A DNA stretch of 64,000 bases from Pseudisothecium myosuroides (GCA_951799445.1 OX637287.1:8184001-8248000); one strand, 5' to 3'. Shown: positions 24,337 through 36,400, counted from the stretch's first letter. Program-made: numbers and translations. The notes: generated from the letters alone by a model not told the origin.

Positions 24337-25417
24337 CCTCTAAAGGACCGGTGGTGTTTGAGCATAGCTCTTGTTTCTTGACTAGCTCTTGTTTCTTGAC
24401 TAGCTCTTGCAACAAGCATAATTCCTCATTTGTGTAGAATAATTTTGACAATTGGCACCAATGAAATGAAAGAAGACTTATGTAGCTTTCTTTTGGAAAA
24501 AAAAATCGGCGAAATCACGTAATTTTAAAGAAAATGCCACCGTTGACAAGATTGATGGAAGATATTCGGTTAGGCGGTACTTTCTACATATGCTGAAATG
24601 GGAATGCTAAAATGGAAATGCTCAAAAGTGCTCCAAAAATTATGATTTTTTTTCGAGAATACATATCACAATGATGTTGATGTGTAGTTTTTTTCAAATA
24701 ATTTTGAGGTGTAGAAAAAAGATATGAGGATGAGAAGTGACGGCCTGGAGTGTCCTCTCTATTCTCAAAAATTCACCAAAAATTGCACACTCGATCATTT
24801 CTCGATCGGATTACACCAATGGATTCATTGAAAAAAATCATTTAGGGTCTCTTTGTTGTTCATAAATTGTTAATGAGGTTAACATATCAAATTTTCTACA
24901 AATGTAGTTGCAAAAGCTACGTGGTGGCCTCATGGTCCTTTAGGGGTTTAGAGAAGGAAAGCTTTTCATTGACCTTTAGGATTTTGATTCTTCCAAAAAA
25001 ATTGAAATCTGGCTCACGTATTTGCTTTTCTTCAAGACATCGTCCTATTGCAAGATGGTTTTGAATATGTTAAGCACCTCCATTATGTTTGAAAATTGGC
25101 ATAAAAATAACTAACATAACTACTTGCCCAATGGTTCAAATTTGGATAGTGCATTTTTTTCCACAAAGTTGAGTTAAACTATACTTACCTTGTTTGGCAA
25201 GGCTCCAATTTTTGTTTTGGTAACTTCACACTCTATAATCTTGCAATCTACATGTTCAAATGGGCTAAATTTTTCCTACAAATTCCTATAGTAGTCTAGC
25301 ACAAATTTGTATGGTTGAAAGTTTGATTTTAAAAATATTTTAATAATGCTCAATGTAATAGAAAGTGACAATTTTGGATATTCATTTTGTGAAAAACATC
25401 CCTCAGTCCTTTAGAGG
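24337..25417 (+). mobile_element. Family A copy A5
   Basis: TTAA (24333-24336) precedes CCTCTAAAGGACCGG, and the right end reads CAGTCCTTTAGAGG-TTAA (25418-25421). The matching T/A change (CCTCT / AGAGG) at both tips keeps the inverted repeat. At 1081 bp it is longer than its relatives. An internal GGTCCTTTAGGGG at about 24935-24947 suggests a composite of two copies. Confidence 0.65.
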
Positions 25418-25421
25418 TTAA

Positions 25422-28149
25422 GGTAAAAATTTATTTTTTCAACTGAAATACTTTAAGCTTGATGTCATTAAACGTAAATACAAAGTCTAATCAATGGTAA
25501 ATAAATTTTTGATATAATGTTCTTATTATAATTGAGTAGTAAAAAGATTTTGAAATTTGATATTTTTTTCTATTTGGATATAGTTGTCTAAATTAAAATT
25601 GTACCAATATAGGTTTTATTATTGCATGTATTGCAAGAATTTTGGTATCCCAAACACATGTATAGGCTTCATGGTCCAAGATATCTCCCAATCAAAAATA
25701 TTGTAATAAAAAAATAAAATGTCTCGTTGTTTTAATATTTATTGATTAAATTTTAATATATTTTCATACAACATCAAATTTTAACAAATATGGCTAGTAG
25801 ATACATGACAAATAGAATAGAATAATAAATCATACATTTTTTATTTTTTATTTTTAATCTATGAAAATTTTGGCTAAAACTTTAATATTGGGGGTGTATA
25901 TCCTCAAAATTTATAGAATTTTTTTTTAATGAAAATATAGAAAAAAATATGATTAAAATTGATTAACTCATCATGGTTGTAGGAAAAGCATACGTCACAC
26001 TTTCAATCAATTTCAAACTACATATCATGAGATATTGAATTAAAAGTATTTTCCTTAGAGAAAACTACAATGAAATTTGATAATAGTTGAACTATAATTG
26101 TGACAACTACAAGCCATACTTTCATATAATTTTGATCTATAAATAAGCTAATTCTAAAACTCAAAATAATTTTGAGATGATAAAATATTAAAAATAGAAA
26201 CGTTGATGACATATTATTGAAAGATTTGGTTACATTTCATGCCTTATTAGTAAAATTTCATATAAAAAAATAATAAATTACTTTGATATTTATGCTTATT
26301 TAACTCAATATGTATATTGTATAGATTTGTAAATAAGTCGGTGGAATATTCATAAATTATGATATCAACAAGGATATAATTGATATTGGTATAAAGGCCT
26401 AATGTGTCTTTAATTGAAAATTTGTTTGAAACTAACATCATCTTAAATTTTAAGGGCAAATGTTTAAACTTTTACTAACATTAGTTGCCAATAGCGACAT
26501 AGTACAGTTAGTGTTACACTTAAACTTTCATATCTATTAAAATAAATATAAAGAGTGTCACACTTTCAACCGTCACGTTTTCATCCACGCTATTTTTCAT
26601 TCATTTGTTCTTCTAAGATCCTAATCGGATATCTTTACAGCTTGATGCTCACTAAACTTATAGCAATTGCTTGATGATGCAACATGATGTTGTTGCAAAT
26701 GTTGTAAGAATAAAACTACTAGTATGTATATGTATATGTATATACATACATATAGATGGAAAAATTCAAAGGAGGACTTATATTCTTGTGATGAATGGTA
26801 AAGAAATTCAAAAATTTTACTATGGTTTAGTAATATATATTTTTAATTATTTTTCTCACTAAATTGGAAGTTTTGCAAATAGTGCACATCTTTGAAATTA
26901 GTGCCATGACAAAGATTATTAACTCAATACAATGCAAGTGCTTTTCTTGCATTGGATGTATTAATACCAAAAATCATTGTGATAATTAAAAAAATAAATG
27001 ATAAGAATAATTAGGACTTTTTGGTCACATGTGGTAAAAAGTTGTTTGAAACATTATGCTCTACAAATTTTAGAATGTTTAGGATATTTAGATTGCATTT
27101 TTGAATGCTTATTCTAATAAGTTATTTAAAAAAAAAATTATGTTCCCTAACACTAAAAAAATTGATAAAATAACATAAATTAATTTTTATTATCTACAAT
27201 AGTACATATGTAATAAAAAACCAAAAAACACTACCATGATAATTACTTATATAAATTATTGTGAATGTTTAAAAAAATAGTGAGGGTCATCTAAGATTGT
27301 CCTACCAATTATAAAGCTTGTATATGATGTCTTGAAACTTTTTTCATTAGCATAACATCAATTTCAAAAAGTTACAACCATAACTTTCTTTCTTAAACCA
27401 CAATCATGACATTAGGAAGCAGAGGCATAGAAAAATTGACCTGCATAAATCAAGGAAGTTGACAGCAATTAAAACCAATCAAACCAATGTACCCTAATAA
27501 TATTAAATATAGGCTAAAGCAAGTGCCAAGTACAAACCAATATCAAAGTAGCGTGCCATAAAAGGACTTGCCATATACATTTGAAAGTAGTTATCAACTC
27601 CAATATATAAAAATTTGGCCACATAAATCCAATACTAATACAAATCTATAAGCTGGTGTATTTATTTAGGCAATTTAAGGCCCAATTGTCTAAAGAAATG
27701 GGTTGCTTCAAGCCTATAGAAAAAGGAGATAAATGTATTTAAAAATGCTAGACTATAATCATGGCCTAGGCTACACAATGCTACCACAATGTTTCCAAAA
27801 CCTCATTTCAGCCGTTGTGTAGAGCCAACACATGCAAAAATTGCATACAAGAATTGCATATTCAAAATTGGCCTCCTTCAACTTCAGCCTCCCAAAATGA
27901 AGGAGCCATGAAATTCAAAACCTTCTTGAAAGAAGGCCACATAACCATTGGTCCAAAACCAAGAAAAAAAACCCACTGCTGTAAGCCCAATGCACCCAAT
28001 GCAACTTAGTGGATGGATGACAAATGAGAGAACAAATCCATCCAAAATGACTGTACAAACGACCAACAAGAAAATGCCGTCCATCCAAATAGAATGTAAA
28101 CGACAAAAAACAAAATAAGTAGATGAATTACAATTGAGGAAAATAAGAA
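25422..28149. other. Very AT-rich intergenic
   Basis: No gene or TIR element seen. A short alternating tract (GTATATGTATATGTATATAC) lies near 26725. Confidence 0.4.
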
Positions 28150-28380
28150 TCATTCAATATGAAGATGGACGACGAACAAAAAGACCTTGACATCCATGTA
28201 ATGATTGGCCAGAAAACAAAAATGAGGGAACCTTGACGTCCATCCAACACGTACACAAATGACGAATAAGAATTCCACAACATCCATCCAACAAACTAAC
28301 AACGAATAATAAGGGAACCTTAACATCTATCCAACTAGTGTTCAAATAAAAAACAAGAGACCATCCATCCATTCACTATA
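28150..28380. repeat. Diverged minisatellite related to the 48-bp array
   Basis: Repeated motifs such as GGGAACCTTGACGTCCATCC and GGGAACCTTAACATCTATCC, spaced by about 60-110 bp, resemble the 28633..28818 unit (AAGAGAACCCCAACATCCAT). Confidence 0.5.
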
Positions 28381-28632
28381 AACACAACATAACATTGTTA
28401 GCCAACTGAGGCGCCTCCTTCTAGGTGGAGGTATAATTCTCCCCTTGATACATGGGGGGAGAATTCAATTATAATGCTAAAAATGTTATTGGTTGGGCAC
28501 AAGTACTGTGTCATTGTGTTGTCAGTTTTGGGGACATCATTGGTTGATACAGGTACTTTGTCGCTCAAGGGCTCTTGATTTTTAGGGGAGCAAAAGGTAC
28601 CCCCCAACAAAGGTTAACAATATTAGAGATGA

Positions 28633-28818
28633 CAAATGAGAGAACCAACATGCATCCATCCATCCATTGCGCACACGGATGACAAACAAGAGAACCCCAA
28701 CATCCATCCATCCATTGCGCACACGGATGACAAACAAGAGAACCCCAACATCCATCCATCCATTGCACACACGGATGACAAACAAGAGAACCCCAACATC
28801 CATCCATCCATTCCAAAG
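28633..28818. repeat. 48-bp minisatellite
   Basis: About 3.5 copies of a 48-bp unit (GACAAACAAGAGAACCCCAA followed by CATCCATCCATCCATTG) repeat at exactly 48-bp spacing (28681, 28729, 28777). The unit length is a multiple of three, so several frames stay open on both strands. A related diverged set lies at 28150-28380. Confidence 0.85.
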
Positions 28819-28979
28819 TAGAAGAGAGTCCTCACTACTTCACTAGTCTCCGGATGTCGTCCCACCTACTGTACCAATCCCCACCGAAGCCAAGCATCAG
28901 AACAGCCACCGAGAATTGGGAGTAAAGCCCCCCAAAAGCTGAGGTTAAAGGTAAAAGTAGAGCCAAACGATAGAACTCA

Positions 28980-29350
28980 CAGGCCCAGAGAGAGTGCGGC
29001 CCAGAGAGTGAGTGAGAGTGAGAGTGAGTGAGAGTGTGAGAGTGAGAGTAACTTCAAGCTTAGTCCATGACTCCATGTGGGCGGGCTCATCACTTGGAGC
29101 TCATCAGTCGCAGTTTGGGATCCAGTTCAGTTCAGTTCCGTCTCGGGAAGGGGGAGCACTAGCACTAAGTTTTATTAACGAAGCCCGCCCGAGCAGAACA
29201 AGACTGAGGAGCCGTGGCCGTGTGAAAGCCCCAAGAGCTGCTGCACTGCAGTTACTGTCAGTTGTTTTGGAGCACAACCTGCTTGCTTGCTCGCTCGCTC
29301 TCTTCCCACCCTCCCTCTCTTTCTTCGTCTTCGTCTTCGCTTCCTTGTTG
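28980..29350 (+). promoter_or_regulatory. Putative promoter/transcription start region of the zinc-finger gene
   Basis: A purine tract of GAGA and GAGTGA units (about 28985-29052) precedes a TC-rich Y-patch-like stretch at about 29291-29345, where GC content steps up from the AT-rich flank. GA repeats and Y patches are common near plant core promoters. A CCAAT box lies at about 28874; I see no clear TATA box. The start site is an inference. Confidence 0.35.
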
Positions 29351-31156
29351 GTTGCAAAGCTTCCTTGCAATCCCGCCATCCGCCATCCGCCATCGCCACC
29401 AATTCCGAGCTCAGGTCTGCAGCTCCACACACACTCCCCCTTCTGGCGCCCCCTTGGTCGATTCAATTCCAGCTTCGGGATCCATGGTCTCGCATTGGTG
29501 GCATGGGATTGACAGAATGTTAGCTTCGTAGCGTTGCGTTGCGGTGGTGGTTGGGATGTCGTGGATGTGGGACTCTATTGTGTGACGTTGGTGGCGTGAT
29601 TTGCAATTGAGGTTGGGATTGGGATTGGGATTGGGATTGGTTGGGTTGGTTGGATGTGATTGAAATTGATTGTGTGCGTTGTGGAAATTGGAGTCATGAG
29701 AAGCTATGAGGGAGGTGAGGAGGGGATTCGGGGATGCATTCGGGGGTTGGCGGGAGCTTGGGGGATGAGGGGATGATCCATGGTGTGCGGTTTCAGTTAA
29801 CAGGGGAATGATGAATCGATCATGGCATGTGGGGATGGTTATGTGAATTGAGGGATTGCTGTTGTGGGTTAGCTTAATTGCGGCTCACTGCTGGATTGCG
29901 ATGCGAGAAGAAGCATGGAGAGAGGGAGGGAGAGAGAGAGAGAGAGAGACGGAGAGAGCGCGAGATTCGGAATGCGTAGGTTAGCGGGGATCTTTTGCGG
30001 GAATTGGGAAGAGGTGGGTCAGCTTGCTTGATGCGTGATTCACGTAATTCCGGGGTCATGAAAGCGCATGATTACCGTAAGTAATCGAGCGCGAGTAATC
30101 GATCACGGAATCGTGACGCGTCGTCCATGGTGTGAATTCTTTAGGCTTGTGTGGGTGGCCCCCCCGCGCCTCACTTCGCGAGAGGTCGACACTTTGGTGA
30201 GTGAGGAACGTCGTGTTGTCATGCGTGGGCTTGGGTTGTTGTGGGGGTCACGGCTGTTGCAGCTATGTGAGTAGCGGCGTCGCAAAGCAGGGCTTCGTTT
30301 CACCACCACGACGGCTGCAATTCAGCTTGCCAATTCGAGGGGTCACGGTTCTTCGGATTGCCAGCTTTGACGGCGGTTCGTTCGCCGAATTGAGCTCGTA
30401 GCTTACAGTAGTGTTGGGGTTGATCACTTTCCGGCGCCGACAGGGGAAGTGAGAGGCTTAGAAAGGGAAAAAGAAACAGAAAGAGAGAGAGACACAGAGA
30501 CAGAGAGAGTGGCCAAGAAGGGTCGTCACGCATACGGCGTTCCATAAGACACGCACGCACAGTCGTAGTTGTTACAATTCCGTTTTTAAAGAATCGCCTC
30601 TGGAAGGCGTCTGTAGTGGGGTAGCTCAATTGAGCTGATTGCAAGTAGCGGTACCGACAAATCAGCCGCGTCGCAAGCTTGCATGAGGATCGGAATCGGG
30701 GTTGCGGGGGTAACTTCTCGTAGGCTGGGGCGAGGAGTTAGTAGTAGTGGTGTGCTGTCGGTTCTCCTGCCTGGTGTGAGCCAGTGAGCGTGTCTGTAAA
30801 GGAGTGACGGAGAAGATGCGTGCGGAAGTGAGTCATCCGTGAAAGAAGAAGCAGAAGCATCCCCTCGGGAGTGAGCGAGAGTAGGCGGAGGGAGCTTGGG
30901 TGGAAGGGGAAGAGGCTCCATTGACGGTTCTCATTGTTGGCATTGTGTGTTGTACGACAGGCAAGACGACGACGACAACGACGACGACGAGACCAACCCG
31001 GCGTTCGATTGGGACCCACCCTTTGCAGAAAGATCGCCACAATTCTCGCCCCCCAGCGTGCTCGCTCGCTCTCCAACACTGCTGCAGTGCTGCTGCTGCT
31101 GCTCTGTTGCTGAAACTGCTGCTGCTGCGGTGCCCCCCACCCGACCTGGTGGAGCA
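29351..31156 (+). other. GC-rich leader region, probably 5'-UTR and leader intron
   Basis: The stretch is GC-richer than its surroundings and full of short simple tracts: TTGGGA units near 29606-29650, GAGA near 29932-29950, AGAGA near 30470-30510, CGA near 30965-30990, and CTG near 31080-31130. Overlapping short ORFs occur in all frames without domain resemblance and look like composition artefacts. It most likely holds non-coding leader sequence of the downstream gene. Confidence 0.4.
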
Positions 31157-31197
31157 CTAACTTACTCCGACCTTCTCTTTTTCCTTATTCATCGCAG
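31157..31197 (+). promoter_or_regulatory. Probable 3' splice site of a 5'-leader intron
   Basis: A consensus plant branch site (CTAAC, 31157-31161) is followed by a pyrimidine-rich stretch and TCGCAG at 31192-31197. This suggests the leader exon upstream of the start codon begins near 31198. The donor is unclear; candidates are CAG|GTCTGC near 29414 and ACC|GTAAGT near 30075. Confidence 0.45.
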
Positions 31198-31210
31198 GAA
31201 CACTCCAACC

Positions 31211-31427
31211 ATGATCATGCCCAATTAGTGACTCCACCACACACCACCACCATGTTCCGGCGAGGAGGCGGCCCCTGATGAGTGCCCCCCTGTCTTATTT
31301 GCATCCCCGCTCACCTCCTCCTCTTCTTCTTCCTCTTCTTCTTAGTCGTCTTCTTAGTCTTAGTCTTCTTCAGCTTGGTGTCGACTTGGCTGGGGTGACG
31401 TTGTCTCCGAGGAGTGAAGCTCGGTAA
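31211..31427 (+). promoter_or_regulatory. Three upstream ORFs in the zinc-finger gene leader
   Basis: Reading from the inferred leader exon, ATGs open ORFs at 31211-31228 (5 codons), 31252-31278 (8 codons) and 31278-31427 (49 codons, Leu/Pro/Ser-rich). The second and third overlap as TGATG. The third ends 39 bp before the main ATG at 31467. Such uORFs generally lower main-ORF translation; their presence in the mRNA depends on the true transcript start. Confidence 0.45.
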
Positions 31428-31466
31428 AGTTGTGAGTTAGTTGGACTGAAGTGAGGTGTGCGAGCC

Positions 31467-34400
31467 ATGACCTTGACCGACAGCAGCAAGGAAGACCGGG
31501 AGCTAGAAGATTTTGTGGCGACGGATCAGGCCACCGCGGATCAGAAGCAGAACGCGATGGATCTTGACGCCCCAATTGCAGGTCTCGCCGACAATGCGAA
31601 CGGCACCACAGAGGAGGCGAATTTCGGAGCTTCTGGCGTCGAAGGTGAGCTTGCTCTCACTGTCCTTTGTGCGGAATTTCGGCAACTCCAACAGTATTTT
31701 TGGAGTGGGGTGGGATCGCATCGCGAGCATCCGCTGAGCTTGGAGAAGCGCGGGCTTAGCTTAGCTTAGCTTAGCTTAGCTTAGCTTAGCTCACTCTTCT
31801 CTTGCTGACCTTTGCTCTTGTCGCGGCGACAGAGCTCCTGGGTCTCGCCGGGATGTCCGCCAATTGCCGTGCTCTCGCCGTCTCTTCTCTATCAACGTGG
31901 GTGTCTGCAAGCTTTCACACTCGTGACGCTCGTGACGCTGGGATCGTTTCGCTTTTGTTGAGCTGACCGTGGATTCTCTGCGGTCAAGTTTGTCGACAGC
32001 TTTCTTCGTCTTCGAACTTCTTCGTGTTCGTGTTCGTCATCGTCGTTGTCTTAAGCTTAAGCTTAAGCTCGAGATTTGGGACGACGTGCGTTTCTCTGTC
32101 TCTGACTGAGATTGGTTGACCAGCTTAGTCGGTTCGTGTTCTCGTGGGATTCATCGCGTCCCATCCCGCAGCTTCGGGGAGCTTCCCTTTCAGTTTCCCC
32201 GTCTTTTGCTCTTCCTTAGTCTGTCTGTCTGTCTGTCTGTCTTTCCCCGATTGGTCTGTGTTAGCTTGGGAGGTGCTTCTGAGAATATGCGCAGCTCACA
32301 ACAGTGGAGGCTCGCCAAGGATTGTTGGGTTTGACTCGGATGTGTCGGTCGCGAGCTCGCCAGTTTCTGCAGTTGGGTGTGAGCACAATTCGGAGCTTGT
32401 TGCGTGAAGTTTTGTTTTGAGGGACTCTGTTTTTGCGGCCACCAAGGTTTAGTGACAGAGGTAGGGTGAGTGAGCTTCCTCTGTAACCGACGATTCCATG
32501 CTCGTACAGGCCGAGTGCTCTGATCCTAGAAGCTTGGGAGCTCTTCGTCTCTTTCGAGCCTCTCCGGCTTCTTACTTGCTACTCGGAGATCTTGGAGTAG
32601 CTTGGTGCCCACTCTCTAGATAGAGGAAAGTACTAGTGAAGTGGTAGTTTAGTTTGAAACCACCAGTGAAGTGGTAGTTTAGCTCCATGAGTAGGCGTAC
32701 TCACTTCTTCTTCTTCCCCCAGCTCACTGTGGCACTTAGTCCTTTGGGTGTCCTCCCCTCTCCATACCCTGGTATGTACAGAAGAGGAACAGACTGGGGT
32801 CACTCTCAGTTTTGGGTTTGTGGGGTTTCGTTAGCTGCGTTATATGGGCATTGTGTACCTTGTGTGAGCTGGCTTCTCTGTACCTTGGCCTCATAACGAA
32901 CTCGATCTGTGTAGCTTTTATGTTAGAGTAGACTTGGAAGCATTATGTTTCTACGTCTTTTACTGAGCTCAGCGGGGTAATGAGCAAGGGTTGCATGGAC
33001 TTATCCTAATTTGCAGCCGTAGCTACTTCTGTAGTTTCTGTGTCTATTAAACTTAGATGATAGTTCTATTTGGATGTGGAGGATCACTTATTACAATGTT
33101 CTCCGACTAGATACAGTTCCGAATAATAGCTCTGTATTCCTGCATTGCGACGTATGGTGTCGCGGGTTTGGGTGACTGCTGTAAGAAGCCAGTCTGTTCA
33201 CTAGCGCCTCCATCATTTAACTAACTAAGCCTTGTTAGCTACATGCATGTGTACTTAGTCCCCTCTCGCCTTACTCTGCATGCGTTTCCGACTAACTCCT
33301 GTAGTTCTTAGATAATCTGAGCTCAAGCTGACTGAGATAAGATTAATCCTTGTTCAAGCTGTGTGCTAATCCTCCCTTTTTTCTGGTGCATGCAGGTATG
33401 GACATTGAGCAAGGTGACGCGGAAAAGAAGAGCAGCGAGAGCAACACCGTCGCACCGAAAGTAGAAATTGAGAGAAAGTGGGACCATACCACCGAAGATT
33501 ACAGTCAGAAGCCGGAGGTCAGCAGTTCTAGAGGAGGAGCTGCGAACAACATCACTGATCCTGAATCTCCCTTGAACGAGAGCTCCCCAGTCTCTCGTCT
33601 CCGCAGGAGCGATTCCTCCCGCCCTGGCCTTCGCAAGCTCAACACGACCAAGACGCGGTCGAACTCTCTCACGAATTCTCAGCGGAAGTTCCAAGACGGC
33701 GCCACTCCGGAGTCTAAAGGCTCCAGGAAGCGAGGCGAGGATGGCGACGAATTATTGAGGCAGACGTCAAGCTCGGAGGATCTCGAAGGGGACGGTGATG
33801 AAGTTGACGGTGCAGGCTACCGCTGCGGCATTTGCAAGCAGGATTTCGGGACTGCTAAGAGTTTGAGCTTGCATAAGAAGCATCACCCGCAGTATACTCT
33901 GCGTCGCAACCCCAAGCGCAGCAGGAAGCTGATCGACCAAGAGTACACTCTTGAAGGAGGAGTGGCGACTACTCCCGCGCAAGCTGCTGCTGCAGCCGGC
34001 CCCACGACGAAGAAGACGAGCTCGATGTCCGAGGAGTTTCCGAAGCGGTGCACCGAGTGTGAGAAAGAGTTTCCTTCGTGGAAAGCCTTGTTTGGACACA
34101 TGAGGTGTCACCCAGAGCGTGAGTGGCGAGGGATTCAGCCGCCTGCTGAGAAGAGCAACAATCCTCAAGGGAGCGGCCCACATGCAAGTGGTGGCAGTCT
34201 GAGGCGGAAGAAGCAACAAACGCCGCAGCTGCCTCCACCACCTGCTCCATCTGTCACTGAGGACAATGAGAAGTCTGTGTCCTTGGATTCTAGAAGAGCT
34301 GGCAAAGCCTCAGACAATGAGAGTGACACTGAGAGCATTGAAGCTGCGTATATGTCGAGTGGCGACCGGTCGCATGCGGTCATGGGGTGGATGAAGAGGT

Positions 34401-35881
34401 CCAAGAGGTCGAGGCAGACGCACCGCTCGCTGGATGCTGTCAACAGCGCCAAGACGGAGTCGAACGATATGATCGAGGCGCTCATGCTGCTGCAGTCGGC
34501 CGACAAGGAGAAGCTCACACTTGTGCTCACGCCGGAATCGCATCATGGGAGAAACTCCAGGAGTAAGTCCAGGACGCCGGAGTCTGGACTGGAAGCGGAG
34601 GCGGATGAGCTTCCTCAGCGGGACCGGAAAATGAAAATGGAAGCTGATGTTGCTAGTCCTTGCGGTGACACTGAAGATGGTGGTGAGGATTTTGAAGCAG
34701 GTGCGACTTCACCCTTAGCTCTTGAATTTCTCATTCGTGTTAAGAGGTCTCTTATCTCGGTTCTAATTCTGATGCAGAAGCCTTTCTCGTGAATTTGCTC
34801 GGTTTGGCTGATACCGCTCATGTGACATTCTATAATTGTGAAGAAGGATGTTGTTTGCATCTTGGAATATGAACGCTGATTGATGAGCTTGATCTAGAAC
34901 AATGTGCATGCTGATATGATTTTGAAGAAGGATGTTGGTAATGTATTGGAAATTGAGTGCTGTATGATGAGCATGATCTAGAGAACTCATGTATTGACAA
35001 AACTCCTTGGCTGTCTTCTTACTCCAGGGGATCAGGGCACGAGTGCGAGGTCGAAGTACGAATGTGCGACGTGCAAGCGGCAGTTCAAGTCGCATCAAGC
35101 TCTGGGTGGCCATCGGGCGAGCCACAAGAAGGTGAAGGGGTGCTTCGCTCGGACCAACGTGAACGAAGGAGGAGCGCATGAGCAGAGTCAGGAATCCACG
35201 GAAGCAGAAGACGAGGAGATGAATCTGAAGTCGGAGGAGCAGCTCCTTCCCAACGAGCTTCCAGAAACCTCCCACACCAGCGTTGAGGAAGACACCAAGC
35301 CTTGCAACTACTTGACCACCGCCAAGGACGACAACGAGGAGATGCTGAACCGCAAGGCCAAAGCCCACGAGTGCACCATCTGTCACCGCGTGTTCACCTC
35401 CGGTCAAGCTTTGGGTGGCCACAAGAGGTGTCATTGGGGTGGCGGCAGTGGCACTCCTGAGGTGACGAGTGCCAGCAAGCCTGTGCAGACTGGGCAACAA
35501 AGCAGGCCGTTGAAGGAGGGCGTGCAACTGGATTTGAATTTGCCTGCGCCTGAGTGTCTGGAGGAGGAGATGGCGCAACAACAGGACTTGGAGGCGGCAG
35601 GGATGTCGAATCAGTACTTGCCTGGACCAGGCTTGAGCTTCTTCAACATTATGAACAACTCGTCGTCTCGGAATTCGTATGGGGAATCCCCTGTGGAGCA
35701 AGGACCAGCTGCGTGCGAGTCCGAGCCAATTTCAAGTACTCAGGTGGAGTCCAGCATCAACCAATTCTCCAACTTCGAACGGGCGTATCATGCTGGGCCT
35801 CTGGACTCAATAACTATCCACCCGAAGCCTCATGTGACCAGCATGGCGTTGGTGCCTGGGCTTACTCCGACCTCGGCCTGA
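31467..35881 (+). CDS. Four-finger C2H2 (QALGGH) zinc-finger transcriptional repressor, ZAT4/ZAT9-like
   Basis: Three exons join in frame: 31467..31644, 33396..34700 and 35028..35881 (stop TGA), 2337 nt, 778 residues. Both introns are GT..AG and phase 1, each splitting a Gly codon (residues 60 and 495). The start is the first in-frame ATG after a stop at 31452. All fingers are C-x2-C-x12-H-x3-H: finger 1 C203/C206/H219/H223, helix KSLSLH (degenerate); finger 2 C278/C281/H294/H298, helix KALFGH followed by MRCHPEREWRG; finger 3 C507/C510/H523/H527 and finger 4 C610/C613/H626/H630, both with canonical QALGGH. An EAR-type LDLNLP motif lies at 662-667. Basic nuclear-localisation-like stretches lie near 227-238 and 393-398, and a leucine-rich patch (IEALMLL) near 419-425. 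In this family QALGGH fingers bind DNA and DLNLP recruits TOPLESS-type corepressors, so a nuclear repressor is inferred, perhaps stress-related. It is longer than Arabidopsis ZATs because of Ser/Glu-rich linkers. Splicing is predicted by eye. Confidence 0.9.
31645..33395 (+). other. Intron 1 of the zinc-finger gene
   Basis: The 1751-bp intron has donor AAG|GTGAGC and acceptor TGCAG|GT, phase 1, joining GVE-G-MDIEQ in frame. It is pyrimidine-rich and carries a CTTAG x7 tract at 31755..31791 and a CTGT tract at 32221..32243. The acceptor is just before an ATG at 33398 in the same frame, so a transcript starting inside this intron could encode a form lacking the first 60 residues. Confidence 0.8.
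31755..31791. repeat. CTTAG pentanucleotide repeat in intron 1
   Basis: Seven perfect CTTAG units lie about 110 bp after the exon 1 donor. Confidence 0.9.
34701..35027 (+). other. Intron 2, separating finger pair 1-2 from finger pair 3-4 and the EAR motif
   Basis: The 327-bp intron has donor GCAG|GTGCGA and acceptor TTACTCCAG|GG, phase 1. Its middle holds a diverged direct duplication: about 34837-34910 and 34921-34995 both run GAAGAAGGATGTTG ... GATGAGC.TGATCTAGA. If retained, reading continues to a stop at 34790-34792, giving a two-finger protein without QALGGH fingers or EAR motif. Confidence 0.8.
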
Positions 35882-36400
35882 CCCTGAGGCAGGCCCTTTT
35901 GTTTCTTCTTCTTCTTCTTAAACTTTGAATGTGGAATCATTCAATCGAAGTTTCCGCAGTTTGAAGCGGCTCAGCCATGGAAGAAAGTTTTGCAAGCGGA
36001 TCGTGCGGTATGGCGGAAGTGGCCTTCCTTTCCTTCCCCCTGTCGAATTTGTTGTTTCTTTTAGCCTTCATTGTATACAGCGACCAGCCCTATAACTGGG
36101 TATTCTCCCGAAAATACAGGTTTGTAAAATCAAAAAACTCGGATCATACAGAAGTTAGCCAACCACCGGACGGGCTGCATTCAAGCTCATAGACGAAAGT
36201 AGAATTATTCTGGGACCAAGGATAAACAGTTTCGTTGTTGAAATGAGCGTCATCATACAACTTATATGTCACTTCCAGTCACACTTGTGCTTAGTTCGCA
36301 CTGGGCTTTCTTCCTAGACTGAAGCCACAGCCCCTGCTGCAGCACACATCCTACTGGCTTGTGCTTTTTCCTCTTTTTGGTTTACATGTGTATAAACAAT
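35882..36400 (+). other. 3' flank of the zinc-finger gene, probable 3'-UTR
   Basis: A CTT-repeat tract directly follows the stop codon (35899-35922). No canonical AATAAA was found; near-matches such as ATAAAC occur at about 36223 and 36393. The poly(A) site is undetermined. ORFs here have no recognisable domain. Confidence 0.4.

Noticed and set aside
28565..28865. Overlapping minus- and plus-strand ORFs encoding a 16-residue periodic peptide
   Set aside because: They follow from a 48-bp tandem repeat whose length is a multiple of three; no start context, domain or extension beyond the repeat.
29012..31160. Several ORFs of 60-166 codons on both strands in the leader region
   Set aside because: GC-rich low-complexity composition leaves all frames open; no domain, and they overlap each other antisense.
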